Positions 57,051-64,000 of a DNA stretch of 64,000 nucleotides are shown in pieces (the stretch's first letter is position 1; the number at the start of each line of letters is the position of its first letter). The stretch comes from Flammulina velutipes (lineage: Eukaryota > Basidiomycota > Agaricomycetes > Agaricales > Physalacriaceae): NCBI GenBank assembly GCA_011800155.1, contig CM022369.1, forward strand, positions 868,001 to 932,000, written 5' to 3'. Below the pieces are notes generated by a model. The model did not search any database and had not been told where the DNA came from. It saw nothing but the letters and a program-made list of their open reading frames with translations. The translations under genes were made by a program, and so were the position numbers.

Positions 57051-58415
57051 CTAAAGGCGAGCTTTCGTTCCTCCTGGTGTATTGAGCTGCAATGTCTTCA
57101 TAATAGCAATGGCCACTTCGTCCGGCTTCTCTTGCACAACCTATAGGAATTGATTAATCTCACGCGCCAGGATATAGGAAAGTATTTCTGACAAGATGAC
57201 CCGCTCCTTGAATTGTAGTCGTGGATGCCATGACACGGTTCTCCTTCTCGTCGCATATACCCCTTCGAATTTCTTCAGATCTGGAAATAATACCTCAGTA
57301 TCGATAATCATCAGGATGCGAAACGGAGCTCACAAAAGATCGGTCTCCGTATTGGCGAAGATACAATGAACGGGGATAATTGGACACAATTCACTTAATC
57401 GCTTCAGTGGTCCTAGATGGGCTTCAGGAGGGGCAGTGTACAGGGAAGCTTCTTGCTCCTTGGTACATGCGAGAGTAACACCTTCGCGGATGTCCGGATA
57501 GTTAGCGGTTGGAAGCTGACGGAGAGCATGCGTCTAAGAAGATCAGTCAAACAACGACAGCATTCTCCTGTACCAAAATAGTTACCACAAAGAGATCAAG
57601 GACGCGGGGATGCCACTTCTTGTATGGTTCGCGATGGGCCATCCATTCTCTACAAGCTTCCCTCGACTGCCAGATGTCTGTTCGAGTCCGAGTTGACTCA
57701 ATGGCACGTTTGAGCTGCTTGGGGTACCTTGATATCTTGGCCAAAATGTCGCGAGTCATCCAAGGGGGCTCAATAAGGATAATTGACGAGAACGGAAGCT
57801 TCGAAAGTGAGTATCCCATGGTTGATAGCACTCTGTTGATGCATAGTAAGTACTATCATCAAAGAAGAGATAGGGCCAGGGGAAATAACATACATGGCTG
57901 CCCCTCCCGCAGAATGGCCTACAGCGATAACTTTGTTCGTTGCGATTCTTCCTGATTGAAGAAAGGATTGGATGTTGGCTGCAGACAGGCGCGGGGCTAT
58001 CGAAGATCGTTATAGTGTGTTAGGATCAATCAGGTAGGTGTATTTACGCAGTCCCGCTGATAATGGAGGTCGAAGAAAGTGGCCTTCGTTGTAGACCGAG
58101 GAATGCCCATGATTAGGTGCCTCGACCGACCAAACTTCGGAAACGACCGTAGACACGTCCGTTTCGCTTTGGATCCTGGAGATGTGCGAAATAGTAGGCT
58201 CCCAGGTCTCCTTGTCTGTTGTGGCGGAAATTAGGACGTTGTACAGAGTCTGTACTAAATGATTTACGCAGGCCTAGGCAGTGATGAAGCAGAAGAGTGA
58301 CGCGTTCCCTTGGGTCATGATCGTCCACCGGTAGACAGTAACGACTATAGAGTGCGACCAAGGCGCCATCTGGGACGGGCTCGGTAACAACGACTTGTTC
58401 AATGCTAGTCAGCAT
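57051..58415 (-). CDS. alpha/beta hydrolase with C-terminal peroxisomal signal (LPX1-like)
   Basis: The start MLTSIEQVVVTEPVPDGALV is at 58415. ERVTLLLHHCLG marks the oxyanion region. NKVIAVGHSAGGAAM is the nucleophile elbow (GHSAG). LPFSSIILIEPPW follows the nucleophile, as in the lipase-like family of fungal peroxisomal Lpx1. A cap region has DIWQSREACREWMAHREPYK. The last exon reads MKTLQLNTPGGTKARL, so the C-terminal tripeptide ARL fits the PTS1 consensus (S/A/C)(K/R/H)L. It likely acts on a lipid or ester in the peroxisome. Introns of about 50 bp; boundaries between 57130 and 57540 not fully resolved. Confidence 0.75.
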
Positions 58416-59152
58416 GGTGATGGAAGCTGGGTGAAAGTGAAGAGCTGATAAATGTTCTCACCGTTGCCCGGCTTTCGTGGAAGTTACGTATCCCTCGTCT
58501 CTTCACTCGGACACGCTGGTGGTGTTGAATGTACTGCATCGTTTGGAAGATACGTAGAAAGCACCGGCATCAAGAGCATCAGATTCAGAACGGGTTCCTT
58601 GGTTTCATTACTTGCAACTGAGGTAGGTTCAGGTGTAAGAAGACAATAGGACCGGGATGTGGCGCATGACTTGATTCCAGATATCAGCAACCAAAGACGC
58701 CACGCGGAATTCTCGTTTGGTGTCCTTTCCGACGGACTAAGGCAATACTAGTACTATGGCTTGAGCAATGTTCGGATGAGTACTGTAGATTCGTGTAGAA
58801 AGCCAAGTTGGGAAAAAAGGCTAAAAAGGTTAAAATTGGCTTGAATTGGCATGTCACACAGTGTCACATTGATAGTGACACGCTTGCCATCTTCACCGTC
58901 TCCAATTTGATATGCGTAATTGCACTGGATGTGCCATCATGCATACGAATCAGAGATCCAAGCCAAACCTGCATCAATCAGCTAGGCGAGCCAGCACCAT
59001 GGGCCTATCAGCTCGCGGTCATGACTCCTCCGGGTCCACGGAATTCCTGTGTCGAGTCTCTAGGCTGTTTCGGTGTTCTTCATTTATATACTGGTCTTCC
59101 CTTCTTCCTTCCCGCTTTCTATCACCCAGAATTTGGCGCCGTCTTTGACTGA
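58416..59152. promoter_or_regulatory. divergent intergenic region, hydrolase / P450
   Basis: 737 bp between the hydrolase start (minus) and the P450 start (plus). It contains a perfect 7-bp stem hairpin, GTGTCAC-N7-GTGACAC, at 58861-58881, preceded by another GTCACAC. This could be a binding site. No gene is recognised. Confidence 0.4.
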
Positions 59153-61642
59153 ATGGCAATACGGAATTCCCTATCACCTGGACTTGCCGTGCTACTCCCA
59201 TCCTTCGTCCGCTATGGCCCACACTGCTTCTTAACGTTGTCATTGATATACTACTTGGGAGGAGGCGCGCGCTTTGTGTTTATCTGGTTTTTCGTATTTA
59301 CTGGAGTTTCCTCGGCATACCGCCTTTCGGAGTATTGTCGTTATACCATTCAGCGCCGCCGTCTCTTGGTCTCTCTGGGTGATGCTCAGGATGTCCCGAC
59401 TTACAAAGGCAGGTGGCCTGGGAGTCTGGATCTCCTGCTACGAATCTATACAGACCTGACTAGAGGATACCCTCACGAGATGGTCGGGAATATCATGGAA
59501 ATGTTCTCGCCGACATTCAGGACTTCTATGCTCGGAAGCGATATTGTATGCACACTTATATCCCCCACCTGAACCTTGTGACACTTTTCACAGGTATGGA
59601 CGAGTGACGTGGATTTTATTCACCACATGCTCTCCAAAAGCCCTGAAAAGTTCATGCGCGGTGAAAAGTTTCGTTTCGCAGCGTCCTCTTTGGTGGGGGA
59701 TGGCATTTTCGTATCAGATGGCGACGTGTGGCGGTAAGTAAATATAGCCGATAACCTGAGGTTTCGGATTACTGACGTACAGGTAGGGCTCATCGCGCGT
59801 TGGCTCGCTCCTCATTCAACAAGCGTTGGGTGTCCGATCTGGGCACCTATAAGCAACCCGTGGATAGTGTCATCTCAGTAATGAAGAAACACGCGGTAAA
59901 TAACGCGGCGTTCGACATTCAAGTGAGCGGTTGCAGTGATACTATCTTCTGTGATTCTGACTTCGAAATCAGGAGCTGATGGGGCTCCTCACTCTGAATA
60001 CGGGGATGACTTTTGTAAGTTCAATCCCACGGTTGGCGGGGGAAGATTTGAACGAAACTGGCATAGGTTCTTGGCCGCAATTCACGCGAGCGCTCCAATA
60101 ATTGCATGGCTACAAAACCATGCATGTCGGATCACTGTATTTCATGCTCCTGGATAGCTTCATCGTCTGCCAAGTCGCTAAGCCATGCACTTTCGCAAGG
60201 CTTGGAGAAGTTTTGGTGGCGTCTGGTACTTGACGACTGGTGGTGTCTGGCTGAACTCGCAGGAGACAAGATACATAAACATGCCAAAGTACTCGACCAG
60301 GAACTACTCCCGGTCATCCAAGCGGCCATTTTCCGGTCAACGTCATATCAACGTGGCGTTAGCGGAGAGCACGACATTTCTGCGGACGACGACGGCTCAC
60401 TCTTGTCGAACTTGGTCCGTGTGACACAGGATGTGCAGTACATTAAAGATGAGGTTATCAATGTTCTTCTTGCAGGTGGGCTTACTTACCTCCCGCGTTC
60501 TTCCTTGGCTGAAACCATATTGATAGCCCGAGATACTGTAAGTTCAGTTATCGGGATTTTTATCCACGCCTAAGATGACTTAGACTACATCTACCCTGAC
60601 CTCCCTCTTCTACGGCCTTTCTCAAGAGGCAGAAGTAACTCGCAGGCTCCAGGAAGAGATCCTTGAGAGACTAGGTGACCGTGAACCCGAGTTGGAAGAT
60701 TTCAAGCATCTGCCTTATTTGCGGGCAGTGATTGACGGTACGTCAATATTTGTCTCGGAGGAAACAGCACTCATCGATCATACAGAAACATTACGGTATG
60801 GCGCTCGTTCAATCCTACAATAGCATCTTTACTCAGTGCTATATTTGCATTCTATAGTTTCTATACACCGGTGTAAGTACATCAAACAAAAGCCACGGAG
60901 TCAAGGAGGAACTAATTCATCCGCAGACCTGCTAACCTTCGGGAAGTTACGACAGCAACAACATGGAAATCACCAAGAGAAGATGAAAAGCCATACTATT
61001 TCGAGCAGGGAACCAAGTATGTTGCTCCTTGACCTTTCAAACCTTCGATACTGACAACTACACCATAGGATATGTTACATGGTGATGTTCATGCATCGAA
61101 ACAAGAGCTTGTGGGGTCCATCTGGTGCGATGACAAGCTTTCCTTTCATTGCAGGCAACTCAGCCCTATGGCAGCGTCAGAATTCGATCCTGACCGATGG
61201 CTCGACGAGCGTCGAGAGCTATACTATGAGCGGAATAGGAAGATCTTCATGCCTTTCGGTGAAGGTTAGGAGGACTTGTATACTACATTCGCGCCAGCGT
61301 GCTAACCTCAAAGTAGGACTGCACCTTTGCATTGGACGTCAGATGGCGTACAATCAGATATCCTATATCGTCTGTAAGTTCTTCCAGAACTTCAGTGGGG
61401 TCGAGCTCGCTCCAGATGCCCAACCTTCGTGGTCGCGTCCCCCGGCATCTTGGAAGGCACCTGTGCAGAAGGGTGGATTGACGGACGTTGGTCAACGAAA
61501 AGCAAGAGAAACAGTTTGGTCTAAGATCGACGTGTCCACTCATACATATGTGAGTTGTTGTCAAAGAAATTTTATTAAGGTTGCTGACGGTGGATTACAG
61601 GGTGGCTTATGGGTGCGCACGCGAGGTCAAGACTCAGAGTAG
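59153..61642 (+). CDS. cytochrome P450, CYP63-like
   Basis: A heme-thiolate monooxygenase anchored in the ER. The start MAIRNSLSPGLAVLLPSFVR is at 59153. A hydrophobic N-terminus includes FVFIWFFVFTGVSSAY. The N-terminal region reads SKSPEKFMRGEKFRFAASSL and LVGDGIFVSDGDVWR. The oxygen-binding I helix is INVLLA-ARDT-TSTLTSLFY, where ARDT lies on an 11-nt exon (60527-60537). Next is FKHLPYLRAVID around the ExxR region. The heme loop FMPFGEGLHLCIGRQ has FXXGXXXCXG, with His instead of the usual Arg. The C-terminus is GGLWVRTRGQDSE. Length and end motif resemble basidiomycete CYP63. Introns are numerous, and boundaries near 60740-61080 are uncertain. The substrate is unknown. Confidence 0.82.
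60527..60537 (+). other. 11-nt microexon in the P450 gene
   Basis: CCCGAGATACT lies between AG (60525-60526) and GT (60538-60539). Spliced, it supplies A-R-D-T of the I-helix motif and keeps the frame on both sides. Confidence 0.75.
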
Positions 61643-61931
61643 AATTAGAGCAAGTAATAGGACTTTGGGTATTTAAATCTATGTACATTATTTATTGTCA
61701 GTTACACGAGTACATGTATCGATAGAGTCTACCTAAACTTTCTCGAGGGGTCACAATCTAGCGTTAACGACGGATGATATCAATCAACTGTTGTAGGCTG
61801 TGCGCCATGAGCCCGTCTTTGGCGATATACGATGTAGACAAACTTTTAGATTCACGCGATCGCCATTAACGTTAATTTTTGGCCTCGTCATGCTCGGCTT
61901 CCACACTTTGAGGCCACCCATTACATTCTGC

Positions 61932-64000
61932 TTACACTGATTCTGACGCCTCTTCCATTCTAACCCATAGCCCACCCTGAGGTAATATTATCAATACCAC
62001 GAGTGACATTGCTGTAGTAGCACTGACCTTGGCATACATGGTGATATGGGTTCCGAACATGATTTTTTCTTTGCCTTTGGCTCCAGGAGAGTCTTCCCAG
62101 CGCTTAGGCGGAAAGGCTTCATCAGGCATCTCGTCGGTCGCCAAACTGAAGCTAGAAAAGCTCTGTAGTAGACGGATCAATAGATAAGAAACCTCGTTGT
62201 ATGCGAACTACAAAGAATATGAGTACGTGAAAGGCAGGCACAGTATGGCGTACCTGTTGACCCAAGCAGATTCGAGGGCCTCCATTGAATGGGAGGAAGA
62301 TGTACGGATTTGGAATGAGATATTGCTGAAGGCGCTCGTCCAGGAAGCGATCAGGATCAAAAGTCTCAGCTGTCGAATTCAGTCAGTATGATTACGCATT
62401 CTAGGTGGGAGCTCCCACCATCGGGTCCCCACAGTTCTGTCCTTCTATGCATCACGAAGACGCTGTATATACATCTGTATTGACTGTTAGATGTTCCAAT
62501 AGGTGTGAGGAGGCGGCAGCGTACCTTGTATTAGCGGGAACATAGATGGGTTTGTCTCCAGGTTTGGCGGGAGGTAAAGTGGTAGCTTTGTTTGAAGTCC
62601 TACGAAAGCACTAAACAAACGTCGTGTGTAGGGTAGGTTTCGAAGGCATACCGGCTATTTGCGGGCCTGGTAACATGACCAACGCGTGAGCATCTCAGTA
62701 ATCCAAGAACCTAACGCTGCTCACACAACCGGGTACATTCGAAGAACCTCTGTAATTTGAGTGAGAATGCGATTGCATGCATCATATATTGGTGCTCACC
62801 ATTTATGAAGGCACGGAGGAATGTCATCTTACGAATGTCAGCGTACGATGGTACTCTACTTCTACCAACTGTCTCTAGAACCTCGTTTCGCAAACGGTGG
62901 GCGATTTTTGGGTGTTGTGAGAGCATGTAGACGGAGAAAGTAAGGGTGGAAGCAGTCGTATCTCGCCCGGCTACCAATAGATTGATAACTTCGTCACTCA
63001 GGATTTTTTTGTCTAAAGCATTCGTAAGTATTTGGTTATAGTTGGGAGAGTCTGAATGCTTGCCCTTTGTCTGCTGGATGAGATGCTGAATGAGCGTCAG
63101 ATCTTTCGCTTCGATTTTGTCATTGAGCGCAGATTGAGTGTGCTCAGCGATGATGCTGTCAGTGACATTCTTCAGTGTCTTCCTGTAGGGACACAGTAAA
63201 TATGCTGACAGGCAAAGCGCTCGTTACTCACATCAGGGGTTTTATCTTATCTTTCTTGAACTCGAAGAGAGGCCAGTTTTGACCACCTCGAAGCCGCAAA
63301 GCCGTTAAGAACTGGGCTTGAGAAAATGCGTCGACAAATGCACGCGAAGGATGATGAGTGAAAGTCTCTGGGTTAGGAATAGACGTCTTTGGAGAGTACG
63401 CGAGACCAGCAGCCAACGATTTTGCATCCTGGCCGAAGAGGAATTCAGTGGCGGAATCCATCGTAAAGCGTGAGAACAAATCCTAATCAGGTTGAACCAC
63501 TGCAGGATCGCCAGATGACTATGAACCTACTTGTATGTCAATTGCGTGTCCTTCAGAGAGACGCGCTTTTGCCTGTTTGAGCGCTTCCTCGGAGTGGGCT
63601 TCGAAGATGTCGAAATCCCTGATCCTTTCCTGGCTGAAAAATGGTCGTGTCAGACTGCGGTGTGTCCTAGTATTGCGTAGGGTAAGCGAAGGATGATTTC
63701 ATAAAACACGTTGTACAAACTTCCAAACCTCCCCTGGACATAGTTAGAATGGAGCGGCAAGCGTTTTCGAAGAAAAAACGGACCATCAGCGTTGAAAACA
63801 CCATCACCCAACAATCCGTGAAACGCCGCGTGCATCGCAGGTCCTATAGTATGCCAATGAGCCAAGCAATAACAAGTCGTAGAATGACTTGACCCTTGTC
63901 GAAATCTTCGAATTGAGTGGCTAATATTGCCTGATAAAGGACGTGAGCAATGTATATACACCAATGTGAAGCCTGATACCAGCCTTTACGTGAGTTGTTT
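61932..64000 (-). CDS. cytochrome P450, CYP63-like (N-terminus off window)
   Basis: A second P450, convergent with the first (289 bp between stops) and similar in its end motifs. It runs on beyond base 64000. Visible motifs: FHGLLGDGVFNADGP (N-terminal region), MFSRFTMDSATEFLFGQDAK, the I-helix MVAGRDTTASTLTFSVYML, and FLPFNGGPRICLGQQ, a standard heme loop. Then comes FAYNEVSYLLIRLLQSFSS and the end GGLWVRMEEASESV at 61932. Unlike its neighbour, it has the canonical AGRDTT and the Arg of the heme loop. Introns are about 50-60 bp. The pair is likely an old local duplication within one subfamily, inferred from shared LGDG and GGLWVR blocks. Confidence 0.83.

Noticed and set aside
50700..64000. 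Secondary-metabolite gene cluster (monooxygenase, two hydrolases, two P450s)
   Set aside because: No polyketide, peptide or terpene synthase, no cluster transporter or regulator, and genes of other types intervene. Neighbourhood alone is not enough.
1..64000. tRNA, rRNA and CRISPR features
   Set aside because: No tRNA-like A and B boxes in the right spacing, no rRNA-like sequence and no regularly spaced short repeats were seen by eye. A covariance-model scan would be decisive and could not be run.

Overview
The window is nuclear DNA of a filamentous basidiomycete, most likely an Agaricomycete. Almost every gene is cut by short introns of about 47-75 bp with fungal splice signals, and genes lie close together on both strands. 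The content also fits: a GH131-type secreted enzyme, a DUF6534-type membrane protein, CYP63-like P450s and a fused MOCS1. I cannot name the genus. No rRNA, tRNA or CRISPR was recognised.

Layout. 1-8.3 kb: UTP13 (3' end outside the window), a forkhead factor and a Zn2Cys6 factor with about 24 exons, all on the minus strand. 8.6-11.8 kb: a NIPSNAP protein and a membrane glycosyltransferase, separated by a duplicated copy of the glycosyltransferase tail. 12-17 kb: MOCS1 (MoaA-MoaC fusion), a 0.4-kb MITE, a thioredoxin-like WCPDC protein and a modular secreted protein. 17.5-24.6 kb: aspartate/glutamate carrier, TRM5, the TatD-family gene scn1 and a small secreted protein. 24.7-34 kb: an unknown protein, GOS1, carnitine acetyltransferase, glutathione synthetase, GH131, TRP4 and a second MITE. 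34-50.5 kb: an Lgl/SRO7 protein and TOR kinase, with a broken non-LTR retrotransposon between their facing 5' ends. 50.7-64 kb: two alpha/beta hydrolases (one with a peroxisomal tail), a Baeyer-Villiger-type monooxygenase, a DUF6534 protein and two convergent P450s, the second cut by the window end.

Most genes are independent housekeeping genes. Several concern mitochondria (MOCS1, NIPSNAP, the carrier, carnitine acetyltransferase, possibly a TRM5 isoform). TOR, SRO7 and GOS1 serve growth control and secretion. The 50-64 kb end is richer in oxidative enzymes, but no backbone synthase is present, so I do not call a biosynthetic cluster.

The most striking features are extreme microexons (5, 5 and 6 nt in the carrier; 13-20 nt in the Zn2Cys6 gene; 11 nt in a P450), a MOCS1 intron whose retention would give the functional Gly-Gly-stop end of MOCS1A, two MITEs with the same TA/CAGC ends, and the duplicated gene tail at 9.85-10.06 kb. 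Exon positions were worked out by hand from splice consensus and frame. Where I state a total length, the exon sum is a whole number of codons.
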